Positions 34,600 to 43,252 of a stretch of 64,000 nucleotides of DNA are shown here, piece by piece; the first letter of the stretch is position 1; every line of letters begins with the position of its first letter. The stretch is from Variovorax sp. UMC13. Lineage in GTDB: Bacteria; Pseudomonadota; Gammaproteobacteria; Burkholderiales; Burkholderiaceae_C. The notes beneath the pieces are model-generated. The model worked only from the letters and a program-made list of their open reading frames with translations, did no database searches and was not told where the DNA came from. The stretch spans positions 62,001 through 126,000 of the forward strand of contig NZ_LZZW01000024.1 of the NCBI RefSeq assembly GCF_014170375.1, in the 5' to 3' direction. A program made the translations under genes and the position numbers.

Positions 34600-35007
34600 T
34601 TATTTGCCGGGAATCTGAGCCGCGCCCGATGCAGGGGCCGCGGGTGCCGACGCAGGGGCCGCGGGCGCGGGCAATGCCGACGGAATCTGCGAGGCCGAAC
34701 CCGAGGCGCCAGGCGCCGGCGCACCCACCGCCGCGCGCTCCAGCAGGCTGTTGCCGCCGGCCGAGGGACGGGCATGGCTGAAGTAGGCCAGCAGCAGCGT
34801 CGTCACGAAGAAGACCGCCGCCAGCACGGCCGTGGTGCGCGACAGGAAGTTGGCACTGCCGCTGGCACCGAACAGGCTGCCGGCACTGCCGCTGCCAAAG
34901 GCCGCGCCCATGTCGGCGCCCTTGCCGTGTTGCACGAGGATCAGGCCGATCATCGCGAGAGCGGTCAGCATCTGCACGCCGACGAGGATGTTGAGGACCA
35001 GGTTCAT
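34600..35007 (-). CDS. secG: Preprotein translocase subunit SecG
   Basis: A 135-residue membrane protein with two helices (about 3-20 and 53-70). The family-typical middle 'LVQHGKGADMGAAFGSGSAGSLFGASGSANFLSRTTA' is present. It supports SecYE during protein export. The C-terminal ~55 residues form an Ala/Pro/Ser-rich disordered tail, longer than in E. coli (110 residues). It lies 32 bases downstream of tpiA. Confidence 0.94.
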   Translation of the reverse strand: MNLVLNILVGVQMLTALAMIGLILVQHGKGADMGAAFGSGSAGSLFGASGSANFLSRTTAVLAAVFFVTTLLLAYFSHARPSAGGNSLLERAAVGAPAPGASGSASQIPSALPAPAAPASAPAAPASGAAQIPGK

Positions 35008-35039
35008 ATCTTGTTTACTCCTAAGGGGACGCCGTGCGC

Positions 35040-35789
35040 TCAGCGCGCGGCGGCAATGATTTGCAGAAAGTCGGGGGCCTTGAGCGATGCGCCGCCGATC
35101 AGGCCGCCGTCGATGTCGGGCTGCGACAGCAGTTCCGCGGCATTGGCCGCGTTCATGCTGCCGCCGTAGAGGATGCGGATGCCCGCGGCATGCTCGCTGG
35201 CCGCATGGTGCAGTTGCGCACGCAGCACCGCATGCACGCCCTGCGCCTGCTCGGGCGAGGCCGTCTTGCCGGTGCCGATGGCCCACACGGGTTCGTAGGC
35301 CACGACGATCTCGCTGATGCAGTGGCCGTTGACGTGGATCACCGCCGCCAACTGGCGCTTGACCACCTCTTCCGTGCGCCCTGCTTCGCGCTCGGCCAGC
35401 GTCTCGCCGACGCAGACGATCGGCGTGATGCCGCGCGCCAGTGCGGCGGCGGTCTTGGCGGCCACTGCTTCGTCGCTCTCGCCGTGGTACTGGCGGCGCT
35501 CCGAGTGACCCACGATCGCATAGCGCACGCCGAACTCGTTGAGCATCGCGGCCGACTGCTCGCCCGTGAAGGCGCCCTGCGGCTGCGCGGAGACATCCTG
35601 CGCGCCCAGCGCGATCGGCGTGCCCGCGACCTTGGCCTGCACCTGCGCCAGGTACGGCGCCGGCACGCAGACCGCCACGTCGCAGTTCGGCGCACCCACG
35701 CCCTGCAGCAGTGCGTCGAGCAGCGCTTCATTGGCAGCCAGGCTGCCGTTCATCTTCCAGTTGCCGGCGATCAGCTTCCTGTTCGTCAT
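35040..35789 (-). CDS. tpiA: Triose-phosphate isomerase
   Basis: A 249-residue TIM-barrel enzyme interconverting dihydroxyacetone phosphate and glyceraldehyde 3-phosphate. Catalytic residues are in place: K12 in 'GNWKMN', H95 in 'VGHSERR' and E166 in 'AYEPVWAIGTGK', with the phosphate loop 'ILYGGSMN'. The ATG at 35789 gives the normal length; the upstream open frame lies over the quinone reductase gene. The gap to that gene is 17 bases. Confidence 0.96.
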   Translation of the reverse strand: MTNRKLIAGNWKMNGSLAANEALLDALLQGVGAPNCDVAVCVPAPYLAQVQAKVAGTPIALGAQDVSAQPQGAFTGEQSAAMLNEFGVRYAIVGHSERRQYHGESDEAVAAKTAAALARGITPIVCVGETLAEREAGRTEEVVKRQLAAVIHVNGHCISEIVVAYEPVWAIGTGKTASPEQAQGVHAVLRAQLHHAASEHAAGIRILYGGSMNAANAAELLSQPDIDGGLIGGASLKAPDFLQIIAAAR

Positions 35790-35806
35790 CGTCTTGTTCG
35801 TTCCGT

Positions 35807-36805
35807 TTACCAGGTCAGCACGATCTTGCCGATGTGCTGGTTCGATTCCATCAGGACATGCGCCTGCGCCGCGCCGCTGGGTTCGCCCACCGCCGCGAAG
35901 ACGCTGTGGACGACCGGCTTGACCGCGCCGCTGGCCAGCAGGGGCCAGACCTTGGCACGCAGGGCCTGCGCGATCGCCGCCTTGAAGGCGATCGGCCGCG
36001 GCCGCAGGGTCGAGCCCGTGACCGTGAGCCGGCGCCGCAGCACCAGGCCGGCGTTGATCTCGGCCTTGAGGCCACCCTGGACACCGATGATGACCAGGCG
36101 GCCGTCCTCGGCCAGGCATTCGATCTCGCGCGCCACGTAGGCACCGGCGACCATGTCGAGGATCACGTCGACGCCCTTGCCGCCGGTGAGCGCCTTGGCC
36201 TCGGCCGCGAAGTCGGCGGTGCGGTAGTTGATGGCGTGGTCCGCGCCCAGCTGCAGGCAGGCCGCACACTTCTCGTCGCTGCCGGCGGTGGCGATCACGG
36301 TCGCGCCCAGCGCCTTGGCGAGCTGGATCGCGGTCACGCCGATGCCGCTGGTGCCGCCCTGGACCAGCAGCGTCTCGCCCTTCTGCAGGCGGCCGCGCTC
36401 GAACACATTGCTCCAGACGGTGAAGAAGGTCTCGGGCAGCGACGCCGCCTCGGTGTCGCTCCAGCCCTCGGGCACCGGCAGGCATTGCGCGACCGGGGCC
36501 ACGCACAGCTCGGCATAGCCGCCACCCGCGACCAGCGCGCAGACGCGGTCGCCCACGGCCAGGCCGGCCTCGGCCAGCGCCTTGGCATCGCCCGCGACGA
36601 TCGTGCCCGCGACCTCGAGGCCCGGCAGATCGGAGGCGCCCGGCGGCACCGGGTAGTTGCCGGTGCGCTGCAGCACGTCGGGGCGGTTCACGCCGCTCGC
36701 GGCCACCCGAATCAGCAGCTCGCCCTCGCCCGCGACGGGATCGGGACGCTCGACGGCGCGCAGGACGTCCGGCGCGCCGAAGGATGTGATTTCAATGGCT
36801 TTCAT
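35807..36805 (-). CDS. Zinc-free quinone oxidoreductase, PIG3/QorA-like
   Basis: A 332-residue medium-chain dehydrogenase/reductase. The start MKAIEITSFGAPDVL was chosen because the family begins there. 'RVAASGVNRPDVLQRTGNYPVPPGASDLPGLEVAGTI' and the NADPH motif 'LLVQGGTSGIGVTAIQLAKALGA' place it in the TP53I3/PIG3-type quinone oxidoreductases. The structural zinc cysteines are missing, as expected for this branch. It sits between pnp and tpiA, a synteny common in Comamonadaceae. Confidence 0.9.
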   Translation of the reverse strand: MKAIEITSFGAPDVLRAVERPDPVAGEGELLIRVAASGVNRPDVLQRTGNYPVPPGASDLPGLEVAGTIVAGDAKALAEAGLAVGDRVCALVAGGGYAELCVAPVAQCLPVPEGWSDTEAASLPETFFTVWSNVFERGRLQKGETLLVQGGTSGIGVTAIQLAKALGATVIATAGSDEKCAACLQLGADHAINYRTADFAAEAKALTGGKGVDVILDMVAGAYVAREIECLAEDGRLVIIGVQGGLKAEINAGLVLRRRLTVTGSTLRPRPIAFKAAIAQALRAKVWPLLASGAVKPVVHSVFAAVGEPSGAAQAHVLMESNQHIGKIVLTW

Positions 36806-36901
36806 GGGTCTTCCTGACGGCAACGCCCGCCTCCATTGGAGTCGGGCGCCACGGTGGAAAAAAGGACGCAAGCGGCACGGGCCGCTGCGTCCGCATCCGC
36901 A

Positions 36902-39196
36902 TCAACCTTGATGGTCGCCGCGCGGGGCGTCTTGCGACGACTGCTCGGGCTGCTGTTGCTGCGGCTCGCCGTTGCGGTCGCCGTTGCCTTCGAAGCGCGG
37001 CGCGCGGTCGCCGCGCGGGGGACGCTCGCCACGTTCGCGGCGCTCGCCACCACGGTCGCCACGGTCTTCGCGCGGTGCGCGTTCCTGGAACTCCATGCCG
37101 GCCGGACGCTCGGTCAGGGCCTTCATGGACAGCTTGACGCGGCCCTTCTCGTCGGTCTCGAGCACCTTGACCTTGACGATCTGGCCTTCGCTCAGGTAGT
37201 CGGTCACCTTCTCGACGCGTTCGTGCGCGATCTGGCTGATGTGCAGCAGGCCGTCCTTGCCGGGCAGCAGGTTGATCAGCGCGCCGAAGTCCAGGATCTT
37301 GGTGACCGGGCCTTCGTACACCTTGCCGATTTCGACTTCCGCCGTGATCTGCGCGATGCGTTGCTTGGCCGCCTCGGCCTTTTCCGGATCGGTCGACGCG
37401 ATGGTGATGGTGCCGTCTTCGTCGATGTTGATCTGGCAGCCGGTTTCCTCGGTCAGCGCACGGATCACCGAGCCGCCCTTGCCGATCACGTCGCGGATCT
37501 TCTCCGGATTGATCTTCATGGTGAACAGGCGCGGTGCGAAGTTCGAGACCTCGGTCTTGGCCTCGCCCATGGCTTCCTGCATCTTGCCCAGGATGTGCAT
37601 GCGCGCTTCCTTGGCCTGCGCCAGTGCGACCTGCATGATTTCCTTGGTGATGCCCTGGATCTTGATGTCCATCTGCAGCGCGGTGATGCCGTTGGTGGTG
37701 CCCGCAACCTTGAAGTCCATGTCACCCAGGTGATCTTCGTCGCCCAGGATGTCGGTCAGCACCGCGAAGCGGTTGCCTTCCTTGATCAGGCCCATGGCGA
37801 TGCCGGCCACGTGGGCCTTCATCGGCACGCCGGCGTCCATCATCGACAGGCAGCCGCCGCAGACCGAAGCCATCGACGAGGAGCCGTTGGACTCGGTGAT
37901 TTCCGACACCACACGGATCGTGTAGGGGAACTCTTCCTTGTTCGGCAGCACCGCGACGAGCGCGCGCTTGGCCAGGCGGCCGTGGCCGATTTCGCGGCGC
38001 TTGGTCGAGCCCATGCGGCCCACTTCACCGGTGGCGAAGGGAGGCATGTTGTAGTGGAACAGGAAGCGGTCTTCGTACTCGCCGGCCAGCGCGTCGATGC
38101 GCTGTGCGTCGCGTTCGGTGCCCAGCGTGGTGATGACCAGCGCCTGGGTTTCGCCACGCGTGAACAGGGCCGAACCGTGGGTGCGCGGCAGCACCGAGTT
38201 GCGGATCTCGATCGGGCGCACGGTGCGCGTGTCGCGGCCGTCGATGCGGGGCTCGCCTTCGAGGATCTGGCTGCGCACGATCTTCGATTCGATCGCGAAC
38301 AGCAGGTCGCTGACCTTGCCCGCGTCGAAGGGCTCGCCGCTTTCCTTCAGGGCCGCCAGCACGCCGGCATTGGCTTCGCGCAGGGCTTGCGTGCGGGCCT
38401 GCTTGCTGCGGATCTGGTAGACCGCGCGCAGCTTCTCTTCGGCCAGGCCGTTGACCTTGGCGACGAAGGCTTCGTCTTCGGCCGGAGCGACCCAGTCCCA
38501 CACCGGCTTGCCGGCGTCACGCACGAGTTCGTGGATGGCGTTGATCGCCACGTTGGCTTGCTCGTGGCCGAACACCACGCCACCCAGCATGACTTCTTCG
38601 GACAGTTGCAGCGCTTCGGACTCGACCATCAGCACGGCCGCTTCGGTGCCGGCGACGACCAGGTCCATCTGCGAGTCCTTGCGCGCGGTCTGGCCCGGGT
38701 TCAGCACGTACTGGCCGTTGATGTAGCCCACGCGGGCGGCGCCGATCGGGCCGCTGAAGGGGATGCCGGAAATCGACAGCGCGGCGGACACGCCGATCAT
38801 GGCGGCGATGTCGGCGTCGACTTCGGGGTTGAGCGACAGCGTGTGGATGACCACGTGCACTTCGTTCAGGAAACCTTCGGGGAACAGCGGGCGGATCGGA
38901 CGGTCGATCAGGCGGCTGGTCAGGGTCTCGTGTTCGCTGGGCTTGGCTTCGCGCTTGAAGAAGCTGCCGGGGATCTTGCCTGCGGCGTAGGTCTTCTCGA
39001 TGTAGTCGACGGTCAGCGGGAAGAAGTCCTGGCCGGGCTTGGCCGACTTCGAAGCCACGACGGTGGCGAGCACGACGGTGCCGTCGATGTCGACCTTGAC
39101 GGCGCCGCTGGCCTGGCGGGCGATCTCACCGGTTTCCAGGACGACGGTCTTGTCGCCCCATTGGAAGGACTTGGTGACTTTGTTGAAGAGGCTCAT
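36902..39196 (-). CDS. pnp: Polyribonucleotide nucleotidyltransferase (PNPase)
   Basis: A 764-residue phosphorolytic 3'-5' exoribonuclease. It has two RNase PH-like domains (about 1-210 and 310-540; 'GQARIDGRDTRTVRPI'-type region present), then KH ('KIRDVIGKGGSVIRALTEETGCQINIDEDG') and S1 ('GKVYEGPVTKILDFGALINLLPGKDGLLHISQIAHERVEKV'). After about residue 700 a ~60-residue Arg/Gly/Asp tail followed by a Gln-rich end extends beyond the E. coli length (711). It follows rpsO, with a structured 5' leader between. Confidence 0.96.
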   Translation of the reverse strand: MSLFNKVTKSFQWGDKTVVLETGEIARQASGAVKVDIDGTVVLATVVASKSAKPGQDFFPLTVDYIEKTYAAGKIPGSFFKREAKPSEHETLTSRLIDRPIRPLFPEGFLNEVHVVIHTLSLNPEVDADIAAMIGVSAALSISGIPFSGPIGAARVGYINGQYVLNPGQTARKDSQMDLVVAGTEAAVLMVESEALQLSEEVMLGGVVFGHEQANVAINAIHELVRDAGKPVWDWVAPAEDEAFVAKVNGLAEEKLRAVYQIRSKQARTQALREANAGVLAALKESGEPFDAGKVSDLLFAIESKIVRSQILEGEPRIDGRDTRTVRPIEIRNSVLPRTHGSALFTRGETQALVITTLGTERDAQRIDALAGEYEDRFLFHYNMPPFATGEVGRMGSTKRREIGHGRLAKRALVAVLPNKEEFPYTIRVVSEITESNGSSSMASVCGGCLSMMDAGVPMKAHVAGIAMGLIKEGNRFAVLTDILGDEDHLGDMDFKVAGTTNGITALQMDIKIQGITKEIMQVALAQAKEARMHILGKMQEAMGEAKTEVSNFAPRLFTMKINPEKIRDVIGKGGSVIRALTEETGCQINIDEDGTITIASTDPEKAEAAKQRIAQITAEVEIGKVYEGPVTKILDFGALINLLPGKDGLLHISQIAHERVEKVTDYLSEGQIVKVKVLETDEKGRVKLSMKALTERPAGMEFQERAPREDRGDRGGERRERGERPPRGDRAPRFEGNGDRNGEPQQQQPEQSSQDAPRGDHQG

Positions 39197-39275
39197 GTTT
39201 TGCTCCTGTTGTAGGGCGGCGACCGGTCGGATTGACAGGACCCGCGGGGTTGGAGCGCCGCTCAGAACACGATGC

Positions 39276-39313
39276 CATTCCAGTGAAGCTCGGCCTCGAA
39301 CTTCATTGGAATG
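39276..39313 (-). promoter_or_regulatory. Long hairpin in the pnp leader
   Basis: Arms 39276-39288 and 39301-39313 pair over 13 positions with one mismatch and a 12-nt loop, between the rpsO terminator and the pnp start (80 bases before the ATG). In E. coli a pnp-leader stem is cut by RNase III as part of PNPase autoregulation. A similar role here is inferred from position only. Confidence 0.5.
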
Positions 39314-39359
39314 ACACAGCTTCGCTCTGTTGTGGCACTCCGAAACTTGATCGCGAAGT

Positions 39360-39400
39360 AAAAAACGCCTGAGCTAGCGGACTAACCCAGGCGTTTTTTT
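39360..39400 (-). terminator. Intrinsic terminator after rpsO
   Basis: On the minus strand ACGCCTG (39394-39388) pairs with CAGGCGT (39371-39365) and is followed by a T-run; flanking A and T runs extend the stem. It lies 14 bases after the rpsO stop. The structure is symmetric and could stop transcription in both directions. Readthrough would feed pnp. Confidence 0.85.
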
Positions 39401-39413
39401 CATGCGATCCGGA

Positions 39414-39680
39414 TTACTTGCGCAGACCCAGCTTGGCGATCAGCGCGGTGTAGCGGTCGGCATCGCGGGACTTGAGGTAGTCCAGCAGCTTGCGGCGACG
39501 GCTCACCATGCGCAGCAGGCCGCGGCGACCGTGGTGGTCCTTGGCGTGCGTCTTGAAGTGGGGGGTCAGCTCGTTGATGCGAGCGGTCAGCAGTGCGACT
39601 TGCACTTCCGGGCTGCCCGTGTCGTTGGCGGCGCGGGCATTGTCTTTGACGACTTCGGCCTTGATGGAGGCTGCGATCAT
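39414..39680 (-). CDS. rpsO: 30S ribosomal protein S15
   Basis: An 88-residue protein with the S15 signature 'GSPEVQVALLTARINELTPHFKTHAKDHHGRRGLLRMVSRRRKLLDYLK', binding 16S rRNA in the 30S platform. Length and sequence are normal for betaproteobacteria. It lies upstream of pnp in the classic rpsO-pnp order with an intrinsic terminator between them. Confidence 0.97.
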   Translation of the reverse strand: MIAASIKAEVVKDNARAANDTGSPEVQVALLTARINELTPHFKTHAKDHHGRRGLLRMVSRRRKLLDYLKSRDADRYTALIAKLGLRK

Positions 39681-39794
39681 TGGATTTTCCTTGTGTTCCG
39701 GGATGTTTGACTTGCGGTGTGCGCTGGAACTGCATGCACCGTGCGCCTTGCGGCATGCAAAGCCCTGGGATTATAGCCCGCCCCCGAGGCGGCG

Positions 39795-40115
39795 CGCACT
39801 TCGTGTCGCTTGCCCTCCCCCTCACGGGGGCGATGCCTGCGGCCCGGCGGAGCCGGTTCCGCGGCATCCCACGAACGGACGCTCGCCTTCGGCCTCGCTG
39901 TGGGGACGGGGTCAGGGGCGGTTGTTTTGCAGCCAGGTCTCGAGGCGGGCGACGCACTTCGTGTCGCTTCGCCCTCCCCCTCACGGGGGCGATGCCTGCG
40001 GCCCGGCGGAGCCGGTTCCGCGGCATCCCACGAACGGACGCTCGCCTTCGGCCTCGCTATGGGGACGGGGTCAGGGGCGGTTGGTTTGCAGCCAGGTCTT
40101 GAGGCGGGCGACGCC
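39795..40115. repeat. Two tandem copies of a ~158-bp repeat
   Basis: Copy 1 is about 39795-39955 and copy 2 about 39953-40115, offset by 158-159 bases and differing at only a few positions. Each copy has a GC-rich segment with internal complementarity (CCCCCTCACGGGGG, CCGGCGGAGCCGG) and ends with the last ~14 codons of the adjacent aminotransferase gene. Copy 2 therefore overlaps the real gene end, and copy 1 is a stranded duplicate of it. The pair fills most of the 390-bp gap between rpsO and the aminotransferase. Confidence 0.85.
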
Positions 40116-41234
40116 TTCGACCAGGCGCTGGGGGTCCCTGGAGGCGAAGCACCAGCGCAGCCAGCCCTGGGCTTCGGGGGCGAAGGCGTTGCCGGGGGCC
40201 AGGCCGAGGCCGGCTTCGGTGACCAGGCGCTTGGCGACGGCCAGGGAGTCGTCGAAGCCGTCGAGCTTGAAGAAGGCGTACATGCCGCCCTTGGCGGGCG
40301 CGACCTGCACGCCGGGGATCTCGGCCAGCAGGGGCACCAGCACGTCGCGGCAGGCCTTGAGGTGCGCCACGACGCGGGGCGTGATGTCGGGGCCGTGTTC
40401 GATGGCCGCGATGCCGGCGCGCTGGGTGAAGACGCTGGTGCAGGAGGTGTTGAACTCGATCAGCTTGCCCATGCCCTCCATCAGCGACGCAGGCAGCACC
40501 AGCCAGCCCAGGCGCCAGCCGGTCATGAGGAAGCTCTTGGAGAAGCTGTGGGCCACGACCAGCCGGTCCTCGGGCGTCGCCACGTCCAGGAAGCTGGGCG
40601 CGCAGGCCTTGGCGGTGGGTTCGAAGTAGAGGCGCTCGTAGACCTCGTCGGCCAGGATCCAGGTGCCGGTGTCGCGGCAATGGGCGAGGATGGCGGCCTG
40701 CTCGTCGCGGGTCAGCGTCCAGCCGGTCGGGTTGTTGGGCGCATTGACGATCAGCAGCTTCGTGCGTGGCGTGATGGCGACGCGCAGCGCGTCGAGGTTC
40801 AGCGTCCACTCGCCGCCCACCGGCTCGAGCGCCACGGTGCGAACGGTCGCGCCCATGATCGCGGGCTGCGCGACCAGGTTGGGCCACACGGGCGTGACCG
40901 CCACCACCTCGTCGCCGGCATCGACCAGCGCCTGCACCGCCAGCATCAGCGCGCTGACGCCGCCCGAGGTGACCGCGATGCGCCCGGCGTCGACCGCCGG
41001 ATGCAGGCTGCTGGTGTAGCGCGCGATGGCTTCGCGCAGCTCGGGCAGGCCCAGGTTGTGGGCGTAAAAGGTCTCGCCCTTCTGCAGCGAGTCGATCGCG
41101 GCCTGCCGAACCACCTCGGGCGTGACCTCGTCGCTCTCGCCGAACCAGAAGGCGAGCACGTCGTCGCGGCCCAGGCCGGCGTTGGCGACCTCGCGGATCT
41201 TGGAGGCTTCGAGGTCGTGAATGGCTTGGCGCAT
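40071..41234 (-). CDS. PLP-dependent aminotransferase, class I/II
   Basis: A 387-residue fold-type I enzyme. The PLP lysine is K233 in 'HSFSKSFLMTGWRLGW'; other ligands are seen in 'NAPNNPTGW' and 'ADEVYERLYF', and the substrate arginine is near the C-terminus. It resembles aspartate/aromatic-type aminotransferases, but the substrate is not clear from sequence. It follows a Liv-type binding protein gene by 19 bases, so the pair may take up and transaminate an amino acid. Its last 14 codons are duplicated downstream in the tandem repeat. Confidence 0.9.
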   Translation of the reverse strand: MRQAIHDLEASKIREVANAGLGRDDVLAFWFGESDEVTPEVVRQAAIDSLQKGETFYAHNLGLPELREAIARYTSSLHPAVDAGRIAVTSGGVSALMLAVQALVDAGDEVVAVTPVWPNLVAQPAIMGATVRTVALEPVGGEWTLNLDALRVAITPRTKLLIVNAPNNPTGWTLTRDEQAAILAHCRDTGTWILADEVYERLYFEPTAKACAPSFLDVATPEDRLVVAHSFSKSFLMTGWRLGWLVLPASLMEGMGKLIEFNTSCTSVFTQRAGIAAIEHGPDITPRVVAHLKACRDVLVPLLAEIPGVQVAPAKGGMYAFFKLDGFDDSLAVAKRLVTEAGLGLAPGNAFAPEAQGWLRWCFASRDPQRLVEGVARLKTWLQTNRP

Positions 41235-41253
41235 GTCTTGTTTCTCCTGGCCC

Positions 41254-42537
41254 TCAGGGCCGTTGCATCCTGCAGATGGTAGGCATTTCCGCGCGCTCCG
41301 CCGCGACGGTCTTCACCACGCGGAAGCCGTAGCCCGAGCCCTCGACGTCGAACTTCACACCCGGCGCGCCCTGGCGGTCCATCACGCCCACCACCAGCTG
41401 CTGCTGGAACTGGTGGTCGGCCGCGCGCATGCGGCCGCGCTGGCCGGCCAGCGTGACGTCGGCCCGCTCCATGGCGCGCGCCACGGCGACCGTGTCGACG
41501 CTGCCCGCGCGCTCCATGGCCTGCGCCAGCGCCTCGATCACCAGCTGCATGCGCATGTGCACATAGTCCTCCGACGGCTTGGGGAAGCGGGTGCGGAAGG
41601 CCCGGTAGAAGTCCTCCGAGGCCGCGGTCTGCACGTTCGGCAGCCAGTCGGCCACCGCGATCACCCGGCCGATGCCCGCATCGCCGATGGCCGCGGGCGC
41701 GCCCAGCGCGTTGCCGTAGAAGGTGTAGAAGCTGCCGTTGAAGCCGGCCTCGCGCGCGGCCTTGACCAGCAGCGTGAGGTCGTTGCCCCAGTTGCCCGTG
41801 ACCACCGCCTGCGCGCCGCTCGCGAGGATCTTGCTGGCATAGGGCGCGAAGTCCTTGACCCGGCCCATGGGATGCAGCTCGTCGCCCACGATCTGAACGT
41901 CCGGGCGCAGCACGCCGAGCTGGCGCCGCGACTCGCGCAGCACCGCCTGGCCGAAGCTGTAGTCCTGGCCGATCAGGTAGACGCGCTGCAGCGCGGCCTC
42001 GTCCTTGACCACGTCCATCAGCGCCGTCACCCGCATGTCGGCATGGGCGTCGAAGCGGAAGTGCCAGAAGCTGCAGCGTTCGTTGGTCAGCACCGGGTCG
42101 ACGGCCGAGTAGTTGAGGAACAGCACGCGCCGCTGCGGGTCGCGCTCGTTGTTCTTGTCGATGGCGTCCAGCAGCGCCGCGGCCGTGGCCGAGGAGTTGC
42201 CCTGCAGCACGATGCGCGCGCCGTCGTCGATCGCGGCGCGCAGCGCCGACAGGGCCTCCTCGTTCTGGCCCTTGCTGTCGTAGCGCACCAGTTCCAGCCT
42301 GCGCGCGCCGCCCGGCAGCTTGACACCGCCGCGCGCGTTCACGCGCTCGACCGCCCAGAGCAGGTTGCGGAACACGGCCTCGCCGGTGTTGGCGAAAGGC
42401 CCGCTCATGCTTTCGATCAGGGCCAGCCGGATCGGGCCTGCCGCCGCGCCCTGGGCCACCGCCGGCAGGGCCGCCGCGCATAGCGCCGACGCGGCGAATT
42501 TCAAGGCCTGGCGGCGCCAAATAAAGCTCTGGTTCAT
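41254..42537 (-). CDS. Liv-type ABC substrate-binding protein with Tat-like signal
   Basis: A 427-residue Peripla_BP_6 protein. ATG 42537 opens MNQSFIWRRQALKFAASALC, a twin-arginine-like signal (WRRQALK) ending near AVAQG. Core features are 'LALIESMSGPFANTGEAVFRNLLWAVERVNARGGV', 'DDGARIVLQGNSSATAAALLDAI', 'YLIGQDYSFGQAVL' and 'VVTGNWGNDLTLLVKAA'. It resembles orphan binding proteins of the branched-chain or urea/amide type; no permease or ATPase gene is adjacent. It is upstream of, and probably co-transcribed with, the aminotransferase. It is divergent from hsp20. Confidence 0.88.
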   Translation of the reverse strand: MNQSFIWRRQALKFAASALCAAALPAVAQGAAAGPIRLALIESMSGPFANTGEAVFRNLLWAVERVNARGGVKLPGGARRLELVRYDSKGQNEEALSALRAAIDDGARIVLQGNSSATAAALLDAIDKNNERDPQRRVLFLNYSAVDPVLTNERCSFWHFRFDAHADMRVTALMDVVKDEAALQRVYLIGQDYSFGQAVLRESRRQLGVLRPDVQIVGDELHPMGRVKDFAPYASKILASGAQAVVTGNWGNDLTLLVKAAREAGFNGSFYTFYGNALGAPAAIGDAGIGRVIAVADWLPNVQTAASEDFYRAFRTRFPKPSEDYVHMRMQLVIEALAQAMERAGSVDTVAVARAMERADVTLAGQRGRMRAADHQFQQQLVVGVMDRQGAPGVKFDVEGSGYGFRVVKTVAAERAEMPTICRMQRP

Positions 42538-42653
42538 TCTCTTGAAAGGCCTGGCCCCATGCCTAGATGGGGAGCAAGCGGCACTCATGTCAAAGGCCGC
42601 GCAGTGTAAGGGACACACCTTCTTGTCCCGCCGTGTACATCAGGAGTTTCACC

Positions 42654-43028
42654 ATGTTCTTCGCACCCGCCGTCCGCACCGCCCGCTTCGTTCCGCGCAG
42701 CCTCGACCGCAGCTTCGAACGCTTCGTCAACGACGCCCTCGTGAGCGGCGCGCAACGCTCGCTCAACGTCGAGCAGGACGACACCAGCTGGACCCTCACG
42801 CTCGACGTGCCCGGCCTGTCGCGCGACGACCTCAGCATCGGCATCGAGGCCTCGGTGGTCCGCATCGAAAGCAAGGCCGACGCCAAGCGCCAGTTCAAGG
42901 CCGCCTACGAGCTGCCGCAGGAAATCGATGCTGCCACCAGCGAAGCCAAGCTCGAGAACGGCGTGCTGTCGCTCAAGCTCGGCAAACTGGCACCGGTGCG
43001 CAATGTGCACTCATTGACCATCAACTGA
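42654..43028 (+). CDS. Hsp20-family small heat shock protein
   Basis: A 124-residue alpha-crystallin-type chaperone. ATG 42654 follows AGGAG (42642-42646) at a good distance; the open frame upstream is not coding-like. The alpha-crystallin domain spans about 35-120 with 'TLTLDVPGLSRDDLSIGIEASVVRIESKA' and the C-terminal 'LENGVLSLKLGKL'. No C-terminal I-x-I/V motif is obvious. It probably holds unfolding proteins. The terminator follows at 43096. Confidence 0.92.
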   Translation: MFFAPAVRTARFVPRSLDRSFERFVNDALVSGAQRSLNVEQDDTSWTLTLDVPGLSRDDLSIGIEASVVRIESKADAKRQFKAAYELPQEIDAATSEAKLENGVLSLKLGKLAPVRNVHSLTIN

Positions 43029-43095
43029 GCGCCATCCACCGCTTTCAGGCAGCGCTGTCAAGCCGTTGATCCGAATCAAAAGCAGGCGATCCGCA

Positions 43096-43124
43096 AAACG
43101 GCCACATTTCGTGGTCGTTTTTTT
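43096..43124 (+). terminator. Intrinsic terminator after hsp20
   Basis: AAACGGCCAC and GTGGTCGTTT form a 10-bp stem with one G-T wobble and a 4-nt ATTT loop, ending in a run of seven Ts (43118-43124). It lies about 68 bases after the hsp20 stop. Confidence 0.85.
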
Positions 43125-43144
43125 ATGCTTCAATGTGAAATGAA

Positions 43145-43176
43145 TGTAAAACATCACGGTAAGTGCATGTTTTATA
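43145..43176. promoter_or_regulatory. AT-rich inverted repeat upstream of the hydrolase gene
   Basis: TGTAAAACAT (43145-43154) and ATGTTTTATA (43167-43176) form a 10-bp inverted repeat with one mismatch and a 12-base spacer. The region 43115-43200 is strikingly AT-rich for this genome. The symmetry and half-site spacing of two helical turns suit a dimeric regulator site in the hydrolase promoter. The factor is unknown. Confidence 0.45.
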
Positions 43177-43252
43177 GAACCTTTTTACTATTTTGAAGTC
43201 GCGGATCCGCTGAGCTTCCTCTTCCAGCGGGCCCCGATACAAGGGGTCACCG

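Noticed and set aside
42541..42560. CTTGAAA and CCCCAT upstream of hsp20, resembling a sigma-32 promoter
   Set aside because: The gap between the two boxes is only 7 bases; sigma-32 promoters need about 13-15. No other pairing in the region fits.
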